A DNA stretch of 64,000 nt from positions 27,549,756 through 27,613,755 of the forward strand of contig JAPTYO010000009.1 in NCBI GenBank assembly GCA_036873135.1, read 5' to 3'. Shown here one piece after another: positions 29,991 through 40,729 of the stretch (positions within the stretch are counted from its first letter, which is position 1; every line of letters begins with the position of its first letter). Below the pieces are notes generated by a model, which was not told the DNA's origin, made no database searches, and saw only the letters and a program-made list of their open reading frames with translations. The translations under genes and the position numbers were made by a program. Source of the stretch: Clarkia xantiana subsp. parviflora. Lineage: Eukaryota; Streptophyta; Magnoliopsida; Myrtales; Onagraceae.

Positions 29991-31823
29991 GCCATCTTCA
30001 TGGCTGTCTTGACGAAAAATTGGTTCCGCCACATGCCACATAATTCCTCAAAGCGCCTAGCGTAATGAGTCATTCAATCTCCACCCTTAGGGACAGGCAG
30101 CTGTTTGTGCTATGCCCCCAAGTTTTATGGTGCTTGCACCATTCTTCAACGTTCATGCCAAGGAAGGCAGTCATTGGCTCGAGTGGACTGGGAAACTTGT
30201 TTCCAGGAGTTTGACATATATTTCTTCCACCTCCGAGTTCAAAGGAGTGAAGACGTCATCATAGTTGGCGCTTGTCCCTCCTGATTCCATTGTACTTTGA
30301 GCTTCCCAATTTGGACTGAGAGGTGTACCCCATCCTAGGTCGTCTTCACATGAGATTGCCATCTCTAGCTTGTCCTTCAGGTCTGTCATTGTAACAATTG
30401 TTCGCCACCCATGGATTCTTCCAAAAAGGAGGAAATATAAGGCATTCATGTTTATAAAGAATGCGTTTATCACATCTCCCTTTGTTGCTCTAGCCGACGC
30501 AGCGTTGTCTGCGAACCTTCTGAAATAACTCATTATGGGCTCATTTTGTCCTTGCTTGATATCCCAGACATCGTGTCCTGCTGGGAAGCGAGCTCTTTCC
30601 GGTAGATTTGCGAGTGTTGAAACTCGTTCATTCCTTTCTTCATAATCGGACTTAGCATTCATTTTCCCCTTCTTGCAAGTGTCAATGCTGACGTCTCTTA
30701 CATTTGATATGTGTCTTCCAGCGGTTGTGATTTCATGAACGACGCTGATTTTCCCACGCTTGGCGGGAGGTGGATTATCATTCACCTTTTCTTTTCCTTT
30801 GCCTTTTCCTGACGACTCCGCCTGAGTCTTCTTTTGACGCTTATTGCCTTGGTCAACATATTTCTTCATTTCTCCTTTCAAGATTAAGTTGTTTACATGG
30901 AACCTTAATCTAACACAGATATCCGTCTTATGGCCATACACTTCGTAGTTTTCACACCACTTGTTTTCATCTTTTCCCAACGGACCTTTGCGAAAATTAG
31001 GAGGCTTTTTCCACAGTTTGGTTTCCTTCATTTCTTTCAAGATTGCAGACAGCGGTGCGTTCAATGAAATGCATTTGGCGCGATTGGTCTCCTTGAGCTT
31101 TTGGATGTCTAATTGGAATGGCCTCTTTCGTTGTGGTTTTCGCTGCCTGTTTTGTTGACTATCCTGCAGTGGTCTTGCTGGCCTGCTGTTGCCCTTTTTC
31201 CGGGAAGCAATCGTCTTAGCCTTGTTTTGCTCCCTACACCTCTCCAGTTCTGTGAAGTCTCTTACTCTTGATGCCATCTCTTTAAGCTTCTCATATCCTT
31301 GGCTCCTTAGAATTTCTCTGAATGCCAACAATTCTTCAAGTGCAGCCATCATGACGGGAGTGACTGTTGGTGGTGGATTTGCACCTTCTTCTTTTTGCTG
31401 AACTCCTTCAGCTGGCATCTCGTAAGGGAACTCTTTATTGATGTGCTCCCTAGGCTCAAATCCTGGCGGAGGTGTAACGTGCGCTGCATTGTGGACTCCT
31501 GGGCCATGCTGTGCGAAGGGTGCACTTCTTGTTGGCATGGAAGAAACAGTGGATGTGGCAACAGGAATGTGGGAGGGTCCAGGCTGACTTCTCGCCGGCT
31601 TATGCGTGGTTATGACCAAGGCGTCGTTGTGTGGGTACACAATGTTCTCTTTGTCTTTTGACGAGAAGCCAATGACATCTTCTATGTCGGCATCTTCTAT
31701 GACGGCATCTTTCTTGACGGCATCTTGGGTCTTGCGCGTTATCTGTGCAGCGTACACTTCTTGCTCATCTGACGTCTCGCCTCCGGCCCCAAAGCCTCCA
31801 TGGATCACGTGTACGTTTTCCAT
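29990..31823 (-). CDS. Gag polyprotein with rearranged module order (550-codon frame plus frameshifted tail)
   Basis: A single frame 31823-30171 opens 30 nt after the primer site. Modules in order: (D) residues 1-75, NVHVIHGGFGAGGETSD followed by GFSSKDKENIVYPHNDALVI, a block normally found between gag and protease; (A) 76-245, Pro-rich then basic (KKGNSRPAR, RKPQRKRP), like a gag N-terminus; (C) 250-330, LNAPLSAILKEMKETKLW and a zinc-finger-like C-X9-H-X4-C segment; (B) 405-515, the gag core VWDIKQGQNEPIMSYFRRF and TMTDLKDKLEMAI. After a frame change near 30190 a second zinc segment follows, WCKHHKTWGHSTNSC (about 30090-30156), then a stop. The usual order is A-B-C-D, so this is D-A-C-B-C'. 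Particle formation is the family role; whether this protein works is unknown. Confidence 0.75.
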
Positions 31824-31852
31824 CTAGCTATCGTTGGGAGCGATTGCTTCTT

Positions 31853-31876
31853 GTTCGAATCTCGCGGACGACGCCA
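31853..31876 (-). promoter_or_regulatory. Extended tRNA primer binding site
   Basis: Minus strand TGGCGTCGTCCGCGAGATTC and the next four bases complement a tRNA 3' half: CCA, discriminator G, a 7-nt acceptor strand, 5-nt T-stem strand, and the T-loop TTCGAAT. It resembles the tRNA-Asp primer site of Athila-type elements but differs at several bases. Two bases separate it from the LTR. Confidence 0.7.
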
Positions 31877-31878
31877 TG

Positions 31879-32643
31879 TGTTGCAACCAAATCCAACCGG
31901 GTAGTCGGACTCCTCGGCACTTCGGGTATGGGGACACGCCGAGTGTCAGAAGCAGATTGTTTGATGACGGCAATGGGCCGTTGAATGGTGCGCGGTTGAC
32001 GGTTGTCGGCTGTGCACGGTTGACGGCTGTCGGTTGACGGTTGACAGCTGGGCAAGCTTGTCGGTAAGGTAAGCTTATCTCCTTCGCGCGACTTAACCTG
32101 CACACGGCATAATAACCAGCACGGAGGGCGGGGGGTGGTGCTGGTTGAGCCCTCTCCGATGCTTAAATGAGAGTCTAGAGAGAGAAAATCCTAGAGAGAG
32201 GTCAGAGCTTCTAGGCCAAATCCCTTGAGCATATATCTCAAATGGGTGGCCAAGGTCCCCTATTTATAGGCAACCTTAGAACCGATCCCGGTTTTTGTGC
32301 GGTTCGACGCCGGTTTAAAGGAAAAAACCGTCGTCTGGTTTGTTTAAGTTTGGCCTAGGAGAACTCTTTTACTCAGTGTTCGGACGATAAAAAAGAATGT
32401 GCGCGGTACCCGTTAACGGTCCGGACCACGTCGGATTCGACATCCGGCGTGGTCCGGACCACCTAGGGCAATCCGGACCTCCGGTTTTCCTTAGGGCAAT
32501 CCGGAGGTTCTGGTCCGGACGCATACTTGCGTCTGGACCGTTTTGTTCCTCGGGTGTTTGTTTTTCGGATCCGTTTGTGGTTTTCGACGTATTTGAAAAG
32601 TTCGGAATGTAAATCCGAACCCGAATTGGGCAGATATCCATCA
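31879..32643 (-). repeat. 5' LTR (765 bp) of the gag-only element
   Basis: Plus-strand TGTTGCAACC to CAGATATCCATCA. Minus-strand TATA CCTATAAATA is at 32261-32270, with the leader block CCTCTCCGATGCTTAAATGAG at about 32150 shared with the two related LTRs. Contains repeats of GGTTGACGG-like units (31990-32050) and palindromes at 32418-32460 and 32473-32519. Confidence 0.78.
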
Positions 32644-33415
32644 TAAACATCAACATCTTTACTCGTAGATTCAGAGACAGATTATCTCACATAGCCGCAA
32701 CCTCACCTCATCTCACTCCTCGTGACGAAGACCGTCTTCACTCTTCACAGCCCCAACTTCGCTACCTCCAGCTTTTCTATCTTAGGGAGCCTCCTGCTCC
32801 GGCTCCGGCCGTTTCCAAATCCGGCCGATGGGAGTTTTTTATTTTGAGATCCATTCTGTCGACTGCCCGCCTCCATGTTTCAACCGGATTCGATGCATGT
32901 AATCCGCATCAGCCTTCATGGACATGCAAGGGCCACTTCACCATCGGTTATTGCTTGTGGTCGTGAGCTCGAACCCAGTTCTGCATGCGTCAACGTCCAG
33001 CCCTGATTCGTCAACAAACAATGGAGATACGACCACCATGGCCATGCCGCTAGGTCTCGCGCAATGTGTACTTAATATCTTCTTCCAGTAAGTTCCCTCT
33101 CTCTTCTCTAGTTGGGCCACGCCATCCGCCACCACACCAGTTGTAATAGCAGACTGGCGCGTGTGACATAAGAGGTTAGGTTGAGGACGTCGCTGAAATG
33201 GCCGCCGATAATCAGATATGCATGGTCTTAGTCTGATCTGGAGGCCTCTAGCACTACAGGCCATTCCCGCACCTCACCAACGTTGGCACTCTCGACAACG
33301 ATTTCTTCTTCGATTCTACTGTCAGGCATCGCTCCGCTTCTTAAGGAAGATTTGGTAATAGATCCACAGTATTCGAGTTGAGATTTCAATATGTAGATTG
33401 GTATATCTATATATA
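32644..33415. other. Moderately GC-rich spacer, origin unknown
   Basis: Base composition is more gene-like than the surroundings, and a 108-codon minus frame is present (32938-33264), but I recognise no domain, splice structure or start context. It might be a gene or LTR fragment. Not called as a gene. Confidence 0.4.
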
Positions 33416-34633
33416 CTAATTATTAACGCATGCGTTGCACGCGTATTGGTCGTCTAAATTTCAATATATAATTTATCTTAAACTTTCTAATATGATGATA
33501 TTTAATTAATACATGGGCAACTTGAGGGGCTGGAATAAAAAAAGAACGACACAATGTAATTCACAACGAAAAAAATAGAAAGATGATAATTATGTACAAA
33601 ATTAACTATTGTTTTCCATTACGGTACTAAATTAGCTTTACATGTATATATTTTTACAGTTAGAACTAATAATTACATCGCGTATGACGTGGTTTATTAA
33701 CGACAAAGTTGTATCTAACTCATCAACTTGAGGAGTGAAGAATGTAAACCCGTACTTAACCACTTAGAGTCATTAGTGGAACAGTTTGACCTATACAAAC
33801 GTAACTATACACGTTCCATGCAATTTTATACCATAATACCAACAAAAATTGATTTAACGCCAAAGGAAAATTCAATTCATTAAAATCAAAAGTTTATACT
33901 TGACCCTACAATTTATTTAAATACTAATTATATTGTACACAATTTGATTAAATTGACAGGTGGAAGAACTAAATTAATAGTTCGAGACCCTAAATGATGG
34001 ACGATGAGTAACATGTTATCCGTAAAAGGTCAAAATTCAAGAACCTTTGTTGACACATATACAAAAAAATCTCAACATGTACTCTAAGTGTACACGAGTT
34101 GAATACATATCATAATTTGGGGGTGACTCGAATTTATAGGTATATTGCATTAAGAAGTTAATGATAATTAATGTAACATGTAAGTTAAGTGACTTAGCAA
34201 ATAAATTAATGCAATTTAACTAATGGAAATTTTAGTAACTCTCAAATATAGTAGGGACTAAAGTATCAATTTTTTAAATCACTAATGTCTGAAGTTTATT
34301 GAATTCACCTTAAATATTTATTCAACCTCTAATTAGGATATACCTAATATGATTGAATTTACAACACAAACTAAATCAATAGTTCGAGTCAATAAGTATT
34401 GAACATTGAGTAACACGGTATATGTAAAGTCAAACTTCAGGAACTACGGTTGATCCATATTTTGATAGGTTATATGAGTTGGCAATTGACTGATTTATGC
34501 GATACAAAAATGTCAAAGGGCGGAACATCCCCAAATATGTGATATGGTAAATGAAACAATGCATGCACCCGGCATTTGCACATATTGAATGCATATCATA
34601 TGTTAAGGATGACTCTAATTGATGGATTCAGAT

Positions 34634-34833
34634 CTCCTGCCCACTCTTCATGCCCCAAATTGTGCCTCACCATTTAGATTTTGACACGTGACCTTAAATT
34701 TAATTTTCCTACTAGGTTTCACAAATCTCAGTAGGGTTTTAGAGAAAAAAACCAAAAAATTAATTACACACAGAACACGTGTCAAAATCTTAACGATGAG
34801 ACACGATCTGGAACAAGAAAAGTGGGGCAGGAG
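34634..34833. mobile_element. 200-bp MITE with about 60-bp inverted repeats
   Basis: CTCCTGCCCACTCTTCATGC ... TTTTGACACGTG is repeated in inverse as CACGTGTCAAAATCTTAACG ... AAAGTGGGGCAGGAG. Non-coding. Superfamily not assigned; no clear target duplication. Confidence 0.7.
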
Positions 34834-34997
34834 AATTTAATAATAACTACAGCGACATGTCAATTAAGCGAACTTAAAAAATAAAAATAACAAAATTTAA
34901 CGAAATGATTTTTAAGTAATAGTAAATATAAATAGATGGGTCTCAAAGATAATAAAGACTAAATCATCAATTTTTTAAAGTTTTGGGAACTAAATAT

Positions 34998-35001
<4 letters not shown>

Positions 35002-35051
<50 letters not shown>

Positions 35052-35052
35052 A
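35002..35052. repeat. (TA)n / (ATA)n microsatellite
   Basis: 36 bp of TA followed by AATAATAATAA. Confidence 0.95.
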
Positions 35053-35580
35053 AAATTAAAAATGTTGAAAATGTACCTATTGGGATGAGGACAACCCTCA
35101 CATTTTATATTGGTATGGTATAAAAGATAGGAATGAAGAAATACCCTAACGTTTCTAATTTTATGGAATTGTACTGATTTAATTGCTTGATTAATTGTTG
35201 GTAGATGAATGTGCTTTCAAGAATCGTAGAAACCTAAACGTTATGAGTTTTTTTCTTTTTTTTTGCTGATATCTAAACATTAGGAGTTGAACATATTGCG
35301 TTTCGATTTAAGTTGTTTTATGGCGCTTTAATTGCTGAATTACTCCCCTAAAGTCAACACTTGCAAAGTCTGGAATCGTCCAATAGTTTTATTGGTTGGT
35401 TGAATTGTAGCTTGGTTTTGTTTACTTAAACCAGGGGTCAGACCAATAAACCGGTTATGATAATAACCCTAAAAATGACGTGGCTATATCTTATTGGCTC
35501 GTCAAACTGATGTGGCAACCTAAGAGAGAACCTCTTATTCTCTTTTAGGCTTCATTATAATATATATAGATTATTATATA

Positions 35581-36454
35581 CTAGGTATTTGCCCCGCGCA
35601 ACGCGCGGGGTTGATGTTTATGTAATTTATGTTAGCGTTTATGTTTGTATTAATTATATAGATTATATATTATAAACATTATGAGCTAAAATATACAGAA
35701 AAATGAAAAATGTAATGCATAAAAATATACAGAAAAAAATTAAAAAAATATATATAAACAAAAGTATACATCTTTCTCGTTACCATACTATCAAGCGCAA
35801 TCAAGTTAGTTTATAAATTATTTTAAATTAAAATTGTCATCTTTCGAGTACCCTGTAAAATTATTTACCTTAACGATCACAACAATGGTATCAGAAATGA
35901 GGTCGTGATCGACATTCTGAGTGCTGAGACCTATTGAAAGAATCTTAGTCCTATTATTCTACTCGAATAAGCAATTTTCATTCGACATTGTGTTGATTTT
36001 TTAGATCGTTGTCACTGTATGCTAAGATTACAAATCCTTTTAGTAGTGAAATGAACAAACCAAGAAAAATAGTAGAAGACATATATAGAGAATGACGTAT
36101 ATAAAAATTCATAGACGGAGAGCTTAAATAATTAATATAGATTACTAATAGACTGAAGATAAGAATGGGTAGGTTTTATCAAAATATATTTACTTCCAAT
36201 TTTCAAATATTTCCATTGCTTTTATTATTTTAATATGATATCTTAATCGCACTCTACGTAAGAAGTAGTAATTGTTTTTATTCTATTACAATATGAAGTA
36301 CCATAAGTTTTAACATAGAAAACATATGATATATTGTCAATTGATGTTGGTGTGATTCAAACATTTGAAGGAAAAAATTAAGGTGTATTGAGAATTTTAA
36401 AAGCATAAACTTACTTTTGATAATAGTATGTATCCAAATTATATAATATATAGA
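35581..36454 (-). mobile_element. Small non-autonomous Helitron (about 0.87 kb)
   Basis: Plus strand A|CTAGGTATTTG then CCCCGCGCAACGCGCGGGG: on the minus strand a strong GC hairpin, a short spacer and CTAG|T, the canonical Helitron 3' end. The right end TATATAGA|T at 36454 reads A|TCTATATATTATATAATTTG on the minus strand. The last 28 bp are repeated at 36905-36932 (GTATGTATCCAAATTATATA...), so an alternative or second 5' end exists there. No coding. Confidence 0.65.
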
Positions 36455-37110
36455 TAGACGTGACAAGATAGGTGGAAAAAATATGTTGTTTTAATGAAAG
36501 TAAATATGCATGGATTTTTTTTTTAAATATGTAAATTTAAGGAAGCAATGCGACATTTTATTCTTAAGAATTGTTATAAGAAATCTTTTGTTAAGTTCAA
36601 GTTTTACATTTTACAAATTGATACCCTAATTGTTAACATTATTATTTTAACTACATGTTCCACAAATTATTTTTGTTAGATAGATTAAAGCTCACAAAAA
36701 CTATTAGAATATGAATATGAAGAATGTGATTAGTATACCAAACATGTAGAAAAAATGTGAGATTTAAGAATTGAAAGAAAAATAGTTATGTGTAACATAT
36801 GAAAGAAGTTACAAAACAATTAGCATAAGAAGAAGTTACATATGTGAGAGAGTATTCTTAACCAATGAAAATTGGAGTTGGTGATGTGGCAATTAAAGAG
36901 CATGTATGTATCCAAATTATATAATATATAGAAGATTAATTAAAAAGTAAGTTTTGATGCGAGAAGTTTAGTTGAAATGTTGGATTCCTGCTAGATCTTG
37001 TGATTGACGTGATTAGTGAGAATTTAAAATCCGAGAGACTCCAATTATTATATGAGGGTTGATACTCATTCCGACCCCGGAATGTCGGAATTCCAATTAC
37101 CCCTCACAAT
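36455..37110. other. AT-rich spacer between Helitron and hAT-type element
   Basis: Holds the second copy of the 28-bp Helitron-terminus sequence (36905-36932). No gene recognised. Confidence 0.5.
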
Positions 37111-37741
37111 CAGGGCCAGCCTAAGGCCCAAGCAACTAAAGCTTGGGCTTTAGGCTTCACAAATAGGTGGCCTCAATTTTTTTTGAGCACATCTATAGTG
37201 TGCTTGGTTGTTTATACATTCAAAATTCTCACGGTTAGATTTCTTTCCCTTCTCTTCTAACCTCATTAATTTAGTCCTCTCTCCTCATATTATTCTATTT
37301 ACTCTCTCTCATACTTTCTTCCCTTTTTTCTGTCTCTTTTTCTATCGATATAATTATTAATTATTATATATTTATTGTGTTTATCTAATAATCAGAAATC
37401 AGAATACTTTTTTATTTTAACACATCTAGAATTGTTTTACACACCATAAGCATGTGCTTTACATTATATTTTTAATTTTTTATTTGTCAAAATGCCCTCT
37501 TATGAAAACCAAATAAAAAAATGTCCTTAAAAAATTTTATTTATAAAAATACAATCTTCCGCATTAATAATTCTTAACCTTTTTATTCCGAGAATATTAA
37601 GTGTGTACCGACGCGTAGAGTCACATGCGCAGGGCAAAGTCAAATTCCAAAATAATATTTTAGGAAGTTGTTATTACTTTTATATAATTATAGAATAACA
37701 AATATCCATTTAAGACTAACATATCGTAAGAAATGGTTAAT

Positions 37742-37782
<41 letters not shown>

Positions 37783-37874
37783 TTTTGTTAGTAATAAACC
37801 GATAAATTTTTAATAAAAAAAAGCCTCAAATAAAAATTTCGCTTTAGGCCTCCAAATTTATCAGGACGGCTGTG
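37111..37874. mobile_element. hAT-type non-autonomous element (764 bp) with 8-bp target duplication
   Basis: Left end CAGGGCCAGCCTAAGGCCCA, right end (inverse) CACAGCCGTCCTGATAAATT, flanked by perfect 8-bp duplications CTCACAAT at 37103-37110 and 37875-37882. An 8-bp duplication and CAG(G)GCC-type ends are typical of hAT. Interior is AT-rich with a (TA)n tract at 37745-37778; no transposase. Confidence 0.82.
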
Positions 37875-38883
37875 CTCACAATGGTATTGGTATTTCGTAC
37901 CTATGTAATATATAAACGTCAATTTTTGGGCATTTTGATTTTACCTAACAGGGAACTTGTCGAAACTAAAACATTGGAGCTTGTAACTTTTTTTCTTATT
38001 ATATTATAGAAAATACTAGCCACTATCCCCGCGCACCGCGCGGGAGAAAATTACAAATACAATTTAAACTAAAAGAGTAATTTATGTTAATTTATTGAAT
38101 ATGCAGCGTTATTTGAAAAAAAAATATATAGAAATTAATTGATAATAATGAACAGTTTAATTAAAGTATTTAATACTAATTATTATTTAAAATATTTCAT
38201 AGTAACAAATAATTAATATTATATATATAAGACTATAACTAATAAAATAGAAAATCGAAGTAAGAAAATTGTATTTAGTGTTAAAAATAAGTTCTAAAAA
38301 ATTATTTTAATTAAATTTGAGAAATAAGAATTTCATAAGTATAATATTTAAAATTTTAACTATTTTTAACTACTAATATGAAATATTGAAGTATATATAG
38401 GTTTTATATTTTATTTATGTAGATATTTCTCCAAACTGTTAAATTAGCAATGTATTCCCTACAAACAACTACATATAAGTGTTACATTAATACATCATAT
38501 AAGAAAAGAGGTATATAATGCAACTAAGATTATATATATATATAGTAATGCTTACTTACCTAATTGCAATTGCAAATACTGCTTACATACAAATAGTGTG
38601 GAGTTTTCCGATTATGTGTGTAAAATAAAATCTCTCATTATTTATTATGTAATTATAAAAAATAATGTTCCATTAATATAATATCATATTGATACCTAAC
38701 ATGTGGTTTGCATTTTAGCAAAATTGAATTAGAATGATGATATTTGGGATGCACTTTCAGATAATAAAGTATGTAGTGATGCGAACTATTTGAAGTTTTA
38801 GTTCACTGGAATGGGTTTATAAGTAGAATTTGCGTGAATGACGCAAAAACGTTGGATTGACACTATCAAACCCTTGGCAAATT

Positions 38884-39129
38884 AACCATGTAACAATGGT
38901 GTGGTGGTTTAGCGCCTCATCCCTTAACCAGAGGTCAGGGGTTCAATCCCCGCTAGTGATCATGGGAATGAAAAATTGTTCATGGCCAGCACTTTACCCC
39001 TTACGGGCTGACCCGGTGCGAGTGGGGATTAGTCTAGGTGTGGAGCAAGCACCCTTACGGGCTGACCCGGTGCGAGTGGGTGCGAGTGGGGATTAGTCTA
39101 GGTGTGGAGCAAGCATGCTACGTGTGTTG
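38884..39129 (+). mobile_element. tRNA-derived SINE with 14-bp target duplication and internal tandem duplication
   Basis: Flanked by ACCCTTGGCAAATT at 38870-38883 and 39130-39143. The head has RNA polymerase III promoter boxes: A-box-like TGGTTTAGCGCC (38905-38916) and B-box GGTTCAATCCC (38940-38950). The body motif GACCCGGTGCGAGTGGGGAT resembles plant Au-type SINEs. The tail unit CCCTTACGGGCTGACCC...GGAGCAAGCA is present twice (38998-39051 and 39052-39115), the second with an extra GTGCGAGTGG. The 79-codon frame overlapping it is not a gene. Confidence 0.85.
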
Positions 39130-40729
39130 ACCCTTGGCAAATTGTGTCTTCTTTTGTTCAGCTAAATGTGCATCCAGATATGCATGAAATAATTAGTATT
39201 ACCATCTCATCCAATAATAACATGTTGACATTCAATAACTCATTTTTCTTAAGCTTTATATTATCCAAACACGAATTTGAATCACATGTTGAGAAAGCCA
39301 AGTTGTAAAACACCCAAAAAAGAAATAGGTTTTGTCATTAGAAGATAATCTACCTACAATAAGTTTCAAAACTGAAATAAATAAGTCGGAAACATTAATA
39401 TAATACAATTCTATTATTTTTACTATGTCAATAAGAACGTATAAATAATCTCTAATCCCAACATAACCCTCGTAAAATTCAACGTTCATAAAAAAAAGGG
39501 TAAGATGTGCGGTTTGCTGTACTTTGCAACATGAGCATATTTTAAGAAATATAGAGATCATACCTGTTTAAATGCATGTCTTGATATTGTTTAGATTTAG
39601 TAGGAACAGTCTTTAAGCACTACGCGGTACTTCAATTAGTAGCTCTAACGCCTCAACTTGAGTGAGCTTCGGCCTTTTATTCCTGCAACATTTATCGATC
39701 GTTAGTTTGCTATAGAATTTACCGTGCATAGTCGAATAACCGTAAATGTAAAATGTAATTGTACAGCTCGAGGAAGTAAGCTAAGGGAGCTAAGAAAGAG
39801 GGCCGAAATCGACTATCGATAACTATAAGTGATGATGACCAAACAGTTCATTTCCACGTCCATTACTTTCTTGAGCAACTCACTTGAAACTGCGATTGCG
39901 AAGTCGATCGCAACCATTGCAATGAAGGGCCTTCATTTTTCAACAATGCTATTTTGACCGAACACCATCGCCATTGTTGAGGATGGATGGATGAAAGGTC
40001 TCTTCTCTTCGTATTTAGAGTTTTCTTCTTATATACCTAAATCTCATTTATATTATATATAGATATAATGATATATAATAAGAAATTTATATTATAATAT
40101 ATATTATTGTTATTATTTTATCAATATAATATATTTATCAAAATCCTTCCTATTTTACTATATTTTTTTATATCGTAAGAGGGGATGGCGTGGCGCCCGT
40201 TCTCCTTCCTATTTTACCATATATTGCATTATATTGGAAGTGGCTTCCGTTGTTCAACAATATTTTACATATTTGTATATAAGAAATAATAATAAATATG
40301 ATTTAGAAAGCATATGAAATTTAGAAAGGATAGGAAAGGAATAATAAGAAATTTTGAACTCGTCTTATTCTTAAAGGAAAATCTATTAAACATTATATAT
40401 TTTGCCAAAAAAAAATTAAAAATTATATATGTTGCTTTATATAATTGATTATTATTCTATATTTGTATTGCTTACGTGGCGTCATCTGGTCTTCCGAAAC
40501 CAAACTGTATAGATAATGAATTTAAATGGAAACTTTTATTTAATTTGTTTCTTTAAATTGCGTAGAGACCAAAATAGGAGATAAAAATACTTCTTAATTT
40601 ACAATCAATCAATATTTTAAGTCTAAATTTATAGATCTCCAATTAAATGTTGATTAAATTAGGAAACGATGACTGGACGAACCGACCACGTGTCAGTCAG
40701 AGGGCTTCCGGTACCGAATTAATATAATA

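Larger units (their letters stand above)
26111..32643 (-). mobile_element. Gag-only (TR-GAG-like) LTR element with unlike LTRs
   Basis: Minus-strand order: LTR 32643-31879, tRNA primer site 31876-31853, gag reading frame 31823-30171, about 2.7 kb of degenerate repeats, polypurine tract 27269-27258, LTR 27257-26111. Nothing resembling protease, RT, RNase H or integrase was seen. This fits non-autonomous TR-GAG elements, which depend on partners for enzymes. The two LTRs share only family-level similarity (TATA/leader blocks, terminal ATATCCA.CA) and differ in length (765 versus about 1147 bp), and no target duplication matches. The unit may be a recombinant of two related elements. Confidence 0.5.
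33416..35570 (-). mobile_element. Degenerate Helitron-like segment
   Basis: The left end A|CTAAT followed by ACGCATGCGTTGCACGCGT (33428-33446) resembles a decayed minus-strand Helitron 3' end with hairpin. The right end TAATATATATAGA|T (35558-35570) resembles its 5' start. Interior AT-rich, no coding. The pairing of the ends is inference. Confidence 0.35.

Noticed and set aside
31853..31876. tRNA gene fragment (T-loop and acceptor end)
   Set aside because: Only the 3' part is present, directly beside an LTR end and in primer-site orientation; it is a primer binding site.
32938..33264. 108-codon minus-strand ORF
   Set aside because: No recognisable domain, no start context; kept only as an unexplained segment.
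38884..38960. Functional tRNA gene
   Set aside because: A and B boxes exist but no cloverleaf can be closed; the 14-bp target duplication and body show a SINE.
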